A stretch of DNA of 64,000 nucleotides from Paenarthrobacter sp. JL.01a (GCF_025452095.1 NZ_CP104877.1:744001-808000), one strand, 5' to 3'. Numbered from the stretch's first letter, positions 24,033-33,766 are shown. Made by a program: numbers and translations. Notes: generated from the letters alone by a model not told the origin.

Positions 24033-25493
24033 TTGACGATTCATCCCACCACCGGCAACGATTCACCGCATCTCGAACGCCAGCTCAGCAACCGCCACAT
24101 CCAGCTCATCGCCATCGGCGGTGCCATTGGAACCGGCCTCTTCATGGGCTCCGGCAAGACCATTTCCGCAGCCGGCCCCTCCGTAATTTTCGTGTACATG
24201 ATCATCGGCTTCATGCTGTTCTTCGTCATGCGCGCCATGGGCGAGCTGCTCCTGAGCAACCTGAATTACAAGTCCTTCAGCGATTTCGCCGCAGACCTCC
24301 TCGGTCCCTGGGCCGGCTTCTTCACCGGGTGGACCTACTGGTTCTGCTGGGTCATCACGGGCATCGCAGACGTCATTGCGATTGCCGGGTACTCGGAGGA
24401 GTTGTGGCCAGGGCTGCCCTTGTGGATTCCAGGTCTTATCACCATCGGCATCCTGCTGCTCCTGAACCTGGCCACGGTCAAGGCCTTCGGCGAGACCGAA
24501 TTCTGGTTCGCGCTTATCAAGATTGTGGCCATCGCCGCCCTGATTATCGTTGGCCTGTTCATGATCCTCAGCGGCTTCCAGTCCGACGCCGGACCGGCCA
24601 GCTTCAGCAACCTCTGGAGTCATGGCGGCTTCTTCCCGAACGAGTTCATGGGCTTTGTTGCCGGATTCCAGATTGCCGTGTTCGCGTTCGTGGGCATTGA
24701 GCTGGTGGGCACCACCGCTGCCGAGGCCAAGGACCCGGATAAGAACCTGCCCAAGGCCATCAACTCCATCCCCATCCGCGTGCTGCTCTTCTACGTAGGC
24801 GCGCTCATCATCCTCATGTCCGTCACTCCGTGGACCCAGTTCGCCGCGGGCCACAGCCCCTTCATCGCCATGTTCTCCCTGGCAGGCCTTGGTGCAGCGG
24901 CCACGATCGTGAACCTGGTAGTGCTGACCTCCGCAATGTCCTCGGCCAACTCCGGCATCTACTCCACGTCACGCATGGTGTACGGCCTGGCCCAGGAAGG
25001 CGACGCGCCCGCGGTCTTCAGCGCCCTGTCCGGACGCAAAGTACCCCGCAACGCCCTGTTCCTTTCCTGCGTCCTGTTGCTGTCCGGCGTCGTGCTCATG
25101 TACGCCGGGCAGGATGTGGGCAAGGCGTTCGACATGGTCACCACAGTTTCGGCTGTCTGCTTCGTGTTCGTGTGGTCGATCATCCTGGCCAGCTACCTGG
25201 CCTTCAGGAAGCGCCGTCCCCACTTGCATGATTCTTCGGCCTTCAAGATGCCGGGTGGGGTGGTGATGGTGTGGGTGGTGTTTGCTTTCTTCGCGTTCAT
25301 CCTTTGGGCCCTGACCACCCAGCCGGACACGCTCATGGCGCTGCTGGTCACTCCGGTGTGGTTCCTCGCGCTTGGCGTGGCCTGGGCGGTCCTTCGCAAA
25401 CGGCCCACCCACCTGGCCCGTTACGAGCACTTCAAGGCCGAGCTGCAGAAGGACGCTGAGCGGGTGAACGAACCCGAATCTGTCCGCAGCTGA
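24033..25493 (+). CDS. cycA: D-serine/D-alanine/glycine proton symporter
   Basis: A 486-residue amino acid permease with 12 membrane helices expected. The N-terminal block SNRHIQLIAIGGAIGTGLFM, then FFVMRAMGELLLSN and FTGWTYWFCWVITG, is nearly the same as E. coli CycA as I recall it; so are GIELVGTTAAEAKDP and TSAMSSANSG. It imports glycine, D-alanine and D-serine. The start is TTG 24033 with CGGAG five bases upstream; a longer frame would run back into the riboswitch. The weak TTG start and the riboswitch suggest low, glycine-tuned expression. Confidence 0.93.
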   Translation: MTIHPTTGNDSPHLERQLSNRHIQLIAIGGAIGTGLFMGSGKTISAAGPSVIFVYMIIGFMLFFVMRAMGELLLSNLNYKSFSDFAADLLGPWAGFFTGWTYWFCWVITGIADVIAIAGYSEELWPGLPLWIPGLITIGILLLLNLATVKAFGETEFWFALIKIVAIAALIIVGLFMILSGFQSDAGPASFSNLWSHGGFFPNEFMGFVAGFQIAVFAFVGIELVGTTAAEAKDPDKNLPKAINSIPIRVLLFYVGALIILMSVTPWTQFAAGHSPFIAMFSLAGLGAAATIVNLVVLTSAMSSANSGIYSTSRMVYGLAQEGDAPAVFSALSGRKVPRNALFLSCVLLLSGVVLMYAGQDVGKAFDMVTTVSAVCFVFVWSIILASYLAFRKRRPHLHDSSAFKMPGGVVMVWVVFAFFAFILWALTTQPDTLMALLVTPVWFLALGVAWAVLRKRPTHLARYEHFKAELQKDAERVNEPESVRS

Positions 25494-25502
25494 CACCCAA
25501 GC

Positions 25503-25543
25503 AAAGAGCCAGGTCCCTCGGAAGTCGAGGAGCCTGGCTCTTT
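25503..25543. terminator. Bidirectional terminator between cycA and the nuclease gene
   Basis: An 11-bp outer stem AAAGAGCCAGG/CCTGGCTCTTT, with an inner CCTCG/CGAGG pairing and A/T runs at the ends, serves both convergent genes. Confidence 0.85.
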
Positions 25544-25559
25544 GGCTGTCAGGGGAGGG

Positions 25560-28500
25560 TTAGCCCCGCAGGCACTTCTGGTACTCCAGCCAGGCGAAGG
25601 CATAACGAAGCCAGCCCACGATGTCGTACCACTTGGACGGCTTGGTTGGCTCGGTGCACTGAGGTGGCTGGGGCCCGCTTGCAGCCACCAAGACCTCCGC
25701 CTTGACCGTGGTTCCACTTTCGACGGCGGTCAGCACCACGGTGCCGGTTCCTGCGGCGGCCGCTGCGGGAACCTTGAGGTTCACTGTGGCGGAGCCGGCT
25801 GCAACGGGCACGTCGCCGAGCACCAGCGAGGCGCCCTTGGCGTCGGTAAAGACTGCCTTCAGCGTCTTGTTGGCCGGGCTGCCGATCGATGTCAGGTCCA
25901 GTTTGGACACTGCCAGGGTGATCGGGTCGCCAGCTTTGACCTCGGCGGCAGTTGTGTCGGCAACAGCGACGGAACGCCGGGCGAAGTCCGGCGATACCGG
26001 GTTGTGGGCCTGGAGGTACTTGATCCAGGCATCCCGGTCCACCAGGCCGGTGTCCTTTGTGTTGCTGCCTTCCTTGAACACCCGGAAGTTGTCACCGCCG
26101 GTTGCCAGGAAGCTGAAGGTGCCGATCCTGTACTGCTTGGCAGGATCGATGACCGCGCCGTTGACCCAGATCCCGGTGACGCGGTCGCCTGCGGCGCGTG
26201 CGGCGTCGTAGGTGTAGTTGACGTTCTTGGACAGGCCCAGCTGCTGGTACGGGCGGCTGGGCACCGTTCCGTCCGGGTTGGTCTGCCACTGCTGCTCCAA
26301 GAGAGTCTTGAACTGCGTACCTGTCAGCGACGTGGTCCACAGATTATTCACGAACGGCAGTACGGCGTTGGCTTCTGCGTAGGTGATGGTGCCGTCCGGC
26401 GCGTAGTAGAGCTCGTTGCGCAGGCCGCCAGGATTCACGACGCCGATCTCCGCCGCGCCCAGTTCCGGCGCCTTGAGCGTATCCACCAGGGAGTCCGCCA
26501 CCAGGTTGCCCAGCGTCGATTCGCTCGCGCGATCGTCACGCTTGGGGGCTCCGCCTGCCGGGTCAGGAGTGAAGGCGGTGGTGATATCGGCTGTTACCGC
26601 ACCGACCGGCTGGTTTCCGATTTCTGCGGCATTGGCCAGGGCCTTGTCCACGATGGTCTTGACCTGGGCAACGCGCGGGTAGGCGGCCACCAGGCTTGCG
26701 GCGGTGTCAGTGGTGCGGTCCACAACAGCAGCCTTGTAGGCCGTCACGGACTTGGAGGCTGTGTCCACCGTGAGCGTCACGCTGCCCACGTTCTCGCCGT
26801 AGTTGCCGGTCTGCACGATGGGTCGGGTTTTGCCTGTGGGCTGGCCGTTGGAGTCCAGGATGGGTGCGTCCCAGGCATACTCCTTGTGGGTGTGGCCGGT
26901 GAAGATCGCAGCGACGTCCGGGGTGGTTTCGTTGACCAACTTGGCGAACGGACCACCTGCCGCCACTTCCTGTTCCAGCGTTGCGCCCTCGGGTGTTCCG
27001 GATGCCGCGCCGTCGTGGTTCTCCACGATGATCAGGTCAGCTGCGTTGTCGGCCTTGATCTTGGCGGCCACACGGTTGATGGCTTCCACGGGGTCCCCGA
27101 ATTCCAGATCGGCGATGCCAGCCGGGGTCACCAGCGTTGGTACCTCCTGGGTGACCGTGCCGATCACGGCGACCCGCATCCCATTCATGTCCAGGACTTT
27201 GTACTCCGGCAGGACCGGGGTGGTGGTGCCCTTCTGGTAGACATTGGCGCCCAGGTAGGCGAACTTCGCGTTGGTACCTCCGGCGATGACGCGCTCGCGC
27301 AGGTCCTGCCAGCCGCCGTCGAACTCGTGGTTGCCGACCGCGGAAGCCTGCAGTTCCAGTGCGTTCAGGACGTCGATGGTGGGTTGGTCCTTCGCAACCG
27401 AAGAAGCGAAGAGCGAAGCGCCGATGTTGTCGCCGGCCGAGATGAACGCCGTGGCGCCCGGTGCTGCCGCAGCGCGGAGCTTCTCCACGGTCCCTGCGAA
27501 GAGCACCGTGTTGTTGTCGATGCGGCCATGGAAATCGTTGATGCCCAGGAACTGCAGGTCCACTGTTGCCGGTGCGTCCGGGGCCAGGTTCAGGCCGACC
27601 ACGACGGGGTCGTGGTCGCTGGCCCGGAATTCGTCCGCAGCGTAGTAGTTGGTCACGTTGTTGTTATACCGGCTGTACTCCAGTGCCACGGACTCCACGG
27701 AGTTGATGTTCCAGATGTCGGTTCCGGTGACTTTTTGTGCCGCCGAGGGGGAGGCCAGGATGTGGTCCAAGGAACCGACCATTCCGCCGAACAGGTAGGA
27801 GTGCTTGCCCGTGCCAACCTCAAGGTCGGTGTAGCCGGCGCCGGTCAGGACGTTGATGGGATCTTCCTTGCCGTAGGCGTTGAAGTCGCCGATCAGGAAC
27901 ACCTTGTCGGTTCCCTTGGAGGCCTGCAGATCCTGCGAGAACGCCAGCAGGGACTGGGCCTGCTTGGTCCGGGCAATATTGGAGGCGCCCTGGCCCTTGT
28001 CGGTATCGTCCGGGGTGGCTGCTGAGCCCTTGGACTTGAAGTGGTTCACGATCGCGATGAACTTCTTGTCATCAGCTCCGCCAACTGGCTTGAACACCTG
28101 CGCCAGCGGCTTGCGTGCGCTGGCGAATGCCACGGTGTCGTTGTGGATGATGGATTCGCCTACCGGCTCCGCCGTTGCCTTCTTGAAGATGAACGCCGTG
28201 CGGATCATGTCCTCGTCGCTCAGCGGGGGAGCGTTCGCAGGAGTGCGGACGTAGTCCCAGACGCCCGGGGTCTTGACGTTGAGGGCGTCCACCAGCTTGG
28301 ACAGTGCGTCATCACGGTTCTTTCCGAACTGTGCCGAGTTCTCGATCTCTTCGAGGGACACTACGTCGGCTCCGGACTTGGTGATGGCCGCTACGATCTT
28401 GGCCTGCTGGCGTTCGAAGTTCTCCGCGTTGGCGGCACCGCGGGCGTTGCAGCCGTCCTTGACGGTGATCGGGTTGCCGTCCCGGTCGGTGTAGAACACG

Positions 28501-30092
28501 CAACCGCTCAGCTGGTCACCGGTGGTGGGGAAGTAGTTGAGCACGTTGAAGGAGGCCAGCTTGAGGTTCCCGCCAACATCGGCGGGACCATTCGGCCGGG
28601 TACCCGTGAAGGACGCGGGTTGGACGGAGTCGGCGTTGGCCGGCGTGAGGGCTGTCAACGGCTGGAATTTCCAGGAGTTGTTGCCGTAGCCCAGAATCAC
28701 GTCGGTCTTGAACGTGGCGGGTGAACCCACACGGACAGGATCCGCGGCTGTGAGGTACGGCAGCTGCTGGGCCTTCGTAGTGGCGTCCTTGAGGAAGTTC
28801 GTGGACGCGCCGTCGTCGAGTTTGATGGCCCGGAGCGCATTGTCGGCCACCACCGCCGCGTATTCGGGCGAACCGTAGCTGGCTACCGCCGTCGGCTGTA
28901 CCAAAGGCGAGGTGCCTGCGGCGAGGCCGATTTCGCCGTACTGGTTCAGCGAATAGTTGTCCGTGACGGTGAAGTCGCCCTGCGGCGCAACCAGCATGCC
29001 TTCCAGGCTTTCGCGGGCTGCTTCATTGGCCGGGAGCGTGAACGGCGTGGATTTGACCTCGGGTGCGGCCTCCGTGAGCTTCTTGAGGCCCGCAGCCTCG
29101 ACCGTGAGCTGGGTCTGGTTGGCAAACTCACTGACCACGCCGGTCAGTTCAACGTAGTCGCCCTGCTGGACCGTCGCCGTCGTCGTGGGTGAGTAGACAA
29201 ACAAAGCGTCCGACGCCGTCCTGGCCGCCCCGCCGTTGTCACCGCCGCTTCCCGGGGTCTGGACGTAGTAGCCGTTGAATCCGCCGGTTGCGTAGACGGC
29301 GGTCACCTTGCCGCGCGTCGTCACGGTGCTGCCAACGAAAGGACTGGCTGCGCCGGTGCCCTGGATCTCGGCGATGGACTTGGTGCCAGGCTCAGGCTGT
29401 GGATCCGGGGGCGTCCCGCCTCCGCCCGATGCCGTCGGCGTGATGGAAGCGTTGAGGCTGAAGTCAGCTGCGTTGGAGTCTGTGTCCACCCCGTTGGTGC
29501 GGTTGAGGCTGCGGACATCCGTGTTGCTGGACGGTCCTGTTGCAGCCGCCGTCTCAAAGGTGTTGGAACTGCCATAGCCAAGGAGGTCCGCGACGGCCGC
29601 GTTGCCGGTCACGGAGCCGGCAGGCAGAGCTGAGACCGCGGTGGCCTGCTTGGCGAGGATGAGCGTTCCTGCCGTGCCGCTGGGGTTCAGCGTGCCGGTG
29701 GCCTGGACATCCGCAGCGGGAAGCGCGGGGGCCGTGGAGGTGCCGCTGTTCGTGGCACCCTGGATCAGGTAGTAGCCCTTGGCCGGAATGCTGCCGGTCA
29801 GGGCAGTGATGCCGGTAGGGGCTGCGGCACTGGTGGCTGAACGGTACTGCAGTGACCAACCGGCCAGGCTGACTGCTGCGTCAGAGGAGTTGTAGAGCTC
29901 CACGAACTTGTTCTTGAACGCTGCCCCGCTGCTGCCGCCGCTGAGATAGGCCTCGTTGATCACCACCGGCGAGGTGCCGCTGGGTGCGGCTGGATCGTCC
30001 GCCGCGAAGGCGGGTGCCGCCGTCAGCGGGGCCGCAAGCAACCCGACTGACAGGACTGTTCCCGCCGCTGTTTTCCAATGGTTTTGGTGCAT
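25560..30092 (-). CDS. Large secreted nuclease/5'-nucleotidase (ExeM/NucH plus UshA-like)
   Basis: A 1510-residue exported protein. A signal peptide ends near AFA-A (residue 30). A lamin-tail domain follows (VVINEAYLSGG, about 40-160), then an OB-like segment (about 245-360). Next is an endonuclease/exonuclease/phosphatase domain of the ExeM/NucH type (LASFNVLNYFPTTGD near 517, IGDFNAYGKEDP near 740, SDHDPVVVGLN near 830). A calcineurin-like metallophosphatase of 5'-nucleotidases comes next (LGINDFHGRID near 850, GNHEFDGGW near 925, GHTHKEY near 1067), then its C-terminal substrate domain and an Ig-like tail. No sortase motif is seen. Together these could turn external DNA into nucleosides and free phosphate. 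Confidence 0.93.
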   Translation of the reverse strand: MHQNHWKTAAGTVLSVGLLAAPLTAAPAFAADDPAAPSGTSPVVINEAYLSGGSSGAAFKNKFVELYNSSDAAVSLAGWSLQYRSATSAAAPTGITALTGSIPAKGYYLIQGATNSGTSTAPALPAADVQATGTLNPSGTAGTLILAKQATAVSALPAGSVTGNAAVADLLGYGSSNTFETAAATGPSSNTDVRSLNRTNGVDTDSNAADFSLNASITPTASGGGGTPPDPQPEPGTKSIAEIQGTGAASPFVGSTVTTRGKVTAVYATGGFNGYYVQTPGSGGDNGGAARTASDALFVYSPTTTATVQQGDYVELTGVVSEFANQTQLTVEAAGLKKLTEAAPEVKSTPFTLPANEAARESLEGMLVAPQGDFTVTDNYSLNQYGEIGLAAGTSPLVQPTAVASYGSPEYAAVVADNALRAIKLDDGASTNFLKDATTKAQQLPYLTAADPVRVGSPATFKTDVILGYGNNSWKFQPLTALTPANADSVQPASFTGTRPNGPADVGGNLKLASFNVLNYFPTTGDQLSGCVFYTDRDGNPITVKDGCNARGAANAENFERQQAKIVAAITKSGADVVSLEEIENSAQFGKNRDDALSKLVDALNVKTPGVWDYVRTPANAPPLSDEDMIRTAFIFKKATAEPVGESIIHNDTVAFASARKPLAQVFKPVGGADDKKFIAIVNHFKSKGSAATPDDTDKGQGASNIARTKQAQSLLAFSQDLQASKGTDKVFLIGDFNAYGKEDPINVLTGAGYTDLEVGTGKHSYLFGGMVGSLDHILASPSAAQKVTGTDIWNINSVESVALEYSRYNNNVTNYYAADEFRASDHDPVVVGLNLAPDAPATVDLQFLGINDFHGRIDNNTVLFAGTVEKLRAAAAPGATAFISAGDNIGASLFASSVAKDQPTIDVLNALELQASAVGNHEFDGGWQDLRERVIAGGTNAKFAYLGANVYQKGTTTPVLPEYKVLDMNGMRVAVIGTVTQEVPTLVTPAGIADLEFGDPVEAINRVAAKIKADNAADLIIVENHDGAASGTPEGATLEQEVAAGGPFAKLVNETTPDVAAIFTGHTHKEYAWDAPILDSNGQPTGKTRPIVQTGNYGENVGSVTLTVDTASKSVTAYKAAVVDRTTDTAASLVAAYPRVAQVKTIVDKALANAAEIGNQPVGAVTADITTAFTPDPAGGAPKRDDRASESTLGNLVADSLVDTLKAPELGAAEIGVVNPGGLRNELYYAPDGTITYAEANAVLPFVNNLWTTSLTGTQFKTLLEQQWQTNPDGTVPSRPYQQLGLSKNVNYTYDAARAAGDRVTGIWVNGAVIDPAKQYRIGTFSFLATGGDNFRVFKEGSNTKDTGLVDRDAWIKYLQAHNPVSPDFARRSVAVADTTAAEVKAGDPITLAVSKLDLTSIGSPANKTLKAVFTDAKGASLVLGDVPVAAGSATVNLKVPAAAAAGTGTVVLTAVESGTTVKAEVLVAASGPQPPQCTEPTKPSKWYDIVGWLRYAFAWLEYQKCLRG

Positions 30093-30274
30093 CCGCTCTA
30101 ACTTTCATGAGGGAGCCCTGTGGGGCCCTATGGACGACGCCCACCGTCTTGTGAAGTGGGCGATATGCCCGGAAGTTACTCCGGGGTAAAGCTGCCTCGG
30201 GCATAGCTGAACACGAACGGATGAATGGGAAGTGGCTCCCGGGTGGCCGGAGGGTTTGCCGGCCAGCACAGGTC

Positions 30275-30766
30275 CTACTTGGCGGCGCCCTTGAGGGTGC
30301 CGGTGGTTGCGGCCCCGGCAGCGGCGCCGATCAGGCAGACAATCTCACGATCGCCGGTCTTCCAGGAATCGCTGGTGGGGTGGAGGAAAGTCACGTCGAG
30401 GGCGGACTCTTCGAAGGGCACTCCGACGAACGAGGCAAACTGCGCGCCACAGAACTCTTCTGCTTTGGTTCCCACCTCGGTGGTCCCGGGGAACGCGGAA
30501 GTGTCGAGCTTGGTAACGGCGTAGGCCTCAAGGTCGTGGCTCTGATCGCACGGAATGATGGTGACGTCCACAACTTCCTCGGTATCAGGGTTGGCGATGC
30601 AGTCACCCAGTTTCACTTTGAAGGCGTCAGCTTTGGACGATTCCGTCGGTTTGCCGGATTCATCCCGCTTGGCATCCCCACTGCTGATGAGCGAACATCC
30701 AGCCAGCGCCAGCGATGCCATGGTCAATACGGCAGCAGCCCTGAAGGTCTTTGAAAGGTGGAGCAT
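30275..30766 (-). CDS. Putative lipoprotein with septum-formation-type domain
   Basis: A 163-residue exported protein with a signal sequence and lipobox LALAGC. The mature part has KLGDCIANPDTEEVVDVTIIPCDQSHDLEAY and, later, EFCGAQF and EIVCLIGA. This spaced-cysteine pattern fits the Septum_form family (PF13845) of actinobacterial envelope proteins. The start is ATG 30766 with AGGA five bases before it; a longer frame to 30937 hides the signal peptide. It is probably anchored on the outer face of the membrane. Its exact role is unknown. Confidence 0.8.
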   Translation of the reverse strand: MLHLSKTFRAAAVLTMASLALAGCSLISSGDAKRDESGKPTESSKADAFKVKLGDCIANPDTEEVVDVTIIPCDQSHDLEAYAVTKLDTSAFPGTTEVGTKAEEFCGAQFASFVGVPFEESALDVTFLHPTSDSWKTGDREIVCLIGAAAGAATTGTLKGAAK

Positions 30767-30940
30767 TCTGGTCCTCATTCCAGGAGGAACACAGGATCCG
30801 CATGAAACGGGCCTGTGGTCATCGATGAGGGACCCAACAAGGTAATCCCATCCCGGTCGATCCCCCAAGGCCGACGATGAGAGGCTCCGGCCGGCCGCCC
30901 TTGGGTAGGGGGCAGCCGGCCGGACCCGAATTTTCATAGT

Positions 30941-31726
30941 CTAGGCCGTCTGGCCCTGATCCTGGATCACCTTGAAAACGGCACCCGTGGGATCGGACAA
31001 CGTGGCCAACCTGCCGAAGGGGGTGTCCTCCGCAGGCTGCATCACGGTGGCGCCGAGGGCTGTTGCCTGCTCCACGGTGGCGTCGGTGTCCGCAACGGCG
31101 AAGTACACGCTCCACATGGAGGGAACCTCTTCGGGCAGGAAGCCGGAGGCGTCCATGATGCCTGCCTTCGCGTTCTCCCCGGACCCCAAGGTGGTGTACC
31201 TGAACTCCGGGGTGTCGCTCATGACATCCGTTTCCCAGCCGAACACCTTCTGGTAGAACGCCACGGCGGAGTCGTAGTCCTTGGACAGAAGCTCGTGCCA
31301 TGCAGGCGAACCCGGTTCGGCGGCGACCTCGAAGCCCTTCATCTCCCCGAACTGCCACGCCCCGATCGAGGCGCCGGAAGAGTCCCCGTACATCGCCATG
31401 CTGCCCTGCTCAGGAACCTCCATCGGTTCCATGTACACCTGGCCCCCATTGGTCGCTGCGGCTTCGGTGGTCGCCTTGATGTCGTCGGTGCGCAGGTAGG
31501 TGGACCACAGATCCGGCATGGCACCCATGTCGGCCTGTTTCTGCATGATCCCGGCTACGAGCTTCCCGTCCTTGGACGCGGTGATGTAGCCGCCGTACTT
31601 CTCTTCGTCTCCGGTCTCATAGGTCCAGCCAAACAGTGCGTTGTAGAAGGCCTTCGCCCTCTCTGTATCGGAGGTCATCAGGTCGATCCAACACGGCGAA
31701 CCGGCAGTGATATCGGGCGTAGGCAT
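30941..31726 (-). CDS. VOC-family protein with two glyoxalase-like domains
   Basis: A 261-residue protein made of two vicinal-oxygen-chelate modules. The first begins SPCWIDLMTSDTERAKAFYNALFGW (about 8-32); the second begins SPAWHELLSKDYDSAVAFYQKVFGW (about 132-156). Each carries the usual PDLWSTYLRTDD or PSMWSVYFAVAD strand. Tandem VOC proteins of this type are common in actinobacteria and are often named glyoxalase/bleomycin-resistance proteins, but the substrate is generally unknown. ATG 31726 has AGGAG eight bases upstream. Confidence 0.88.
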   Translation of the reverse strand: MPTPDITAGSPCWIDLMTSDTERAKAFYNALFGWTYETGDEEKYGGYITASKDGKLVAGIMQKQADMGAMPDLWSTYLRTDDIKATTEAAATNGGQVYMEPMEVPEQGSMAMYGDSSGASIGAWQFGEMKGFEVAAEPGSPAWHELLSKDYDSAVAFYQKVFGWETDVMSDTPEFRYTTLGSGENAKAGIMDASGFLPEEVPSMWSVYFAVADTDATVEQATALGATVMQPAEDTPFGRLATLSDPTGAVFKVIQDQGQTA

Positions 31727-31829
31727 GTGTTCAGCTCCTGCTGTCAGGCCGCGGCACATTCCGCGGCTGATGGTTTAGTGGTGGAGACAGGAAGAACACT
31801 ATGCGGGGGCTCTGACAATTTTCAACGAA

Positions 31830-31859
31830 AATGCCCCGGGTTCAACAACCCGGGGCATT
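31830..31859 (-). terminator. Terminator of tRNA-Ser (TGA)
   Basis: A 13-bp perfect stem AATGCCCCGGGTT with its complement and a CAAC loop is followed on the minus strand by TTTTCGTT. Confidence 0.83.
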
Positions 31860-31862
31860 CAT

Positions 31863-31953
31863 TGGCGGAAGGTAAGGGATTTGAACCCTTGGTACGGGGT
31901 TACCGCACACTGGTTTTCAAGACCAGCTCCTTAGGCCGCTCGGACAACCTTCC
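31863..31953 (-). tRNA. tRNA-Ser (anticodon TGA)
   Basis: A class II tRNA on the minus strand with acceptor GGAAGG, a long variable arm, anticodon stem CTGGT/ACCAG around CTTGAAA (anticodon TGA) and T-arm AGGGTTCAAATCCCT. The 3' CCA appears to be encoded (31863-31865), unlike the other two tRNAs here. Confidence 0.95.
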
Positions 31954-32055
31954 TCGCCTAGTAGTGTTTCATAGGGAGTTGGCTGTTCCAAAACATCACG
32001 TCCTCCAGCCCCCGCCCCGGGGGCCGGATGACACGCAAGAAACCGGGAGTTCGTC

Positions 32056-33039
32056 ATGAAAGCCGTCTACATTTCAGAGCCGGGCGGGCCCGAAGTCCTT
32101 GAGGTCCGAGAGGTCCCTTCCCCGGTGCCGGGCGAGGGCGAGGTGCTGATCGACGTCGTCGCTGCAGGCCTGAACCGCGCGGACGTCCAGCAGCGCCGCG
32201 GCTTCTATCCGCCACCGCCGGGAGCTTCGGACATTCCGGGGCTTGAAGTATCGGGCCGCATCGCGGCCTTCGGCCCCGGTGTCACCAAGGCCTTCTCCGT
32301 GGGCGACAAGGTAGTGGCACTTCTCTCGGGCGGCGGCTACGCCCAGCAGGTGGCCGTGCCCGCTGAACAGGTACTGCGCGTCCCCGAGGGCGTGGACCTG
32401 ATCACCGCCGCGGCCCTCCCCGAAGTGGCCGCCACGGTCTACTCGAACCTGATCATGACGGCCCAACTGCAGCCCGGCGAGACGGTGCTCATCCACGGCG
32501 CCACGGGCGGCATCGGCACCTTGGCCATCCAGCTGGCCAAGGCTTATGGTGCAACTGTGGCAACGACGGCCGGGACCGACGAGAAAGTCGGCACGGCCAA
32601 GGCGTTCCTGGGCGCCGACATCGCCATCAACTACGCCGAGGAAAACTTCGTTGAAAGCCTCAGGGCACAAAACGGCGGCAAAGGCGCCGACGTCATCCTC
32701 GACGTCGTGGGTGCAAAGTACCTGCAACAGAACGTCGATGCGCTCGCGGAGTACGGCCGGCTGATCATCATCGGCCTGCAGGGCGGCACCACGGCGGAAA
32801 TCAACCTCGGCCAGCTCCTCAGCAAGCGCGCTGCCGTCATTGGCACCGCCCTCCGGCCGCGGTCGGTTGCCGAGAAGGGCATCATCATGACGGCGGTGCG
32901 CGAGTCCGTGTGGCCCATGGTCACTGACGGCCGGATCACGCCGCTGGTTGCCAAGTCGTTCCCCCTGGACCAGGTCCGGGAGGCCCACGAGTACTTCGAC
33001 TCGGGGGAGCACGTGGGCAAGGTCCTGCTGCTCCTCTGA
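32056..33039 (+). CDS. NAD(P)H-quinone oxidoreductase, PIG3-type
   Basis: A 327-residue medium-chain dehydrogenase/reductase without the zinc-binding cysteines of alcohol dehydrogenases, so of the quinone oxidoreductase kind. It shows the N-terminal catalytic domain with AAGLNRADVQQRRGFYPPPPG, which is typical of the TP53I3/PIG3 group, and a cofactor fold with HGATGGIGTLAIQLAK. It reduces quinones with NADPH in one-electron or detoxifying reactions. GGGAG precedes ATG 32056. A PadR regulator gene follows after 27 bases and may be co-transcribed. Confidence 0.9.
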   Translation: MKAVYISEPGGPEVLEVREVPSPVPGEGEVLIDVVAAGLNRADVQQRRGFYPPPPGASDIPGLEVSGRIAAFGPGVTKAFSVGDKVVALLSGGGYAQQVAVPAEQVLRVPEGVDLITAAALPEVAATVYSNLIMTAQLQPGETVLIHGATGGIGTLAIQLAKAYGATVATTAGTDEKVGTAKAFLGADIAINYAEENFVESLRAQNGGKGADVILDVVGAKYLQQNVDALAEYGRLIIIGLQGGTTAEINLGQLLSKRAAVIGTALRPRSVAEKGIIMTAVRESVWPMVTDGRITPLVAKSFPLDQVREAHEYFDSGEHVGKVLLLL

Positions 33040-33066
33040 CATTACCGACGCGCAGCAAGGAGCCTC

Positions 33067-33624
33067 ATGTCGATCCGGCACAGTCTGCTGGCCCTGCTCC
33101 AGGACCAGCCCAGGTACGGCTATGAGTTGCGCGTGGAATTCGAGGACCGGACAGGTGCCGCCTGGCCGTTGAACATCGGCCAGGTGTACACGACGCTCGA
33201 TCGGCTGGAGCGCGACGGCCTGGTCAGCAAAGACGGCGACGACGGCGGTGGCCACGTCATCTACAGCATCACTGACGCCGGGGTTGAGGAAGTCGGGGCC
33301 TGGTTTGCCGGTGCTGTTGACCGGGGGAATCCGCCCCGGAACGAGATCGCCATCAAGCTGGCGCTCGCCGTGACCATGCCCGGAGTGGATGCCGCCGCCG
33401 TCATCCAGTCCCAGCGCGAGGTGTCCGTCAAGGCGCTCCAGGAGCACACCCAGGCGCGTAAGGCAGTCTCAGCCAACCAGCGTGCTTCGGACACTGCCTT
33501 TCTGCTGGTGCTCGATTCCCTGGTCTTCCAAGCAGAGGCCGAGGTCCGGTGGCTGGACCTCTGCGAAGCGAGGATGGTGCAGAGCCTGGGGAAGGGCGGA
33601 TCAAGCAGCGCCGGGGCGAACTGA
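33067..33624 (+). CDS. PadR-family transcriptional regulator
   Basis: A 185-residue regulator. The winged helix is at the N-terminus: MSIRHSLLALLQDQPRYGYEL followed by WPLNIGQVYTTLDRLERDGLV and a wing ending HVIYSITDAG. The C-terminal helices form the dimer (Vir_act_alpha type) domain. AAGGAG lies four bases before ATG 33067. It probably represses its own transcript with the quinone reductase just upstream. PadR proteins often sense phenolic compounds or drugs, but no ligand can be read here. Confidence 0.9.
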   Translation: MSIRHSLLALLQDQPRYGYELRVEFEDRTGAAWPLNIGQVYTTLDRLERDGLVSKDGDDGGGHVIYSITDAGVEEVGAWFAGAVDRGNPPRNEIAIKLALAVTMPGVDAAAVIQSQREVSVKALQEHTQARKAVSANQRASDTAFLLVLDSLVFQAEAEVRWLDLCEARMVQSLGKGGSSSAGAN

Positions 33625-33766
33625 CCGCTCACCGCAGCGGGGATACCGCTCAACGCAACTGCCGTATCGGACCGTGGGTTCCCCCGGTAAGTGGGGTACA
33701 TACTTGCTAGCTTGCCCGTGACGCACGTCCGAGCCAGGGCAGCACAGCAGTTCTCAAGGAGGAGAT

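Noticed and set aside
25542..28025. 827-codon open frame on the plus strand opposite the nuclease gene
   Set aside because: It is a by-product of high GC in the third codon position of the real gene. Its translation is rich in Gly, His and Arg with no domain, and the minus-strand frame has clear domains throughout.
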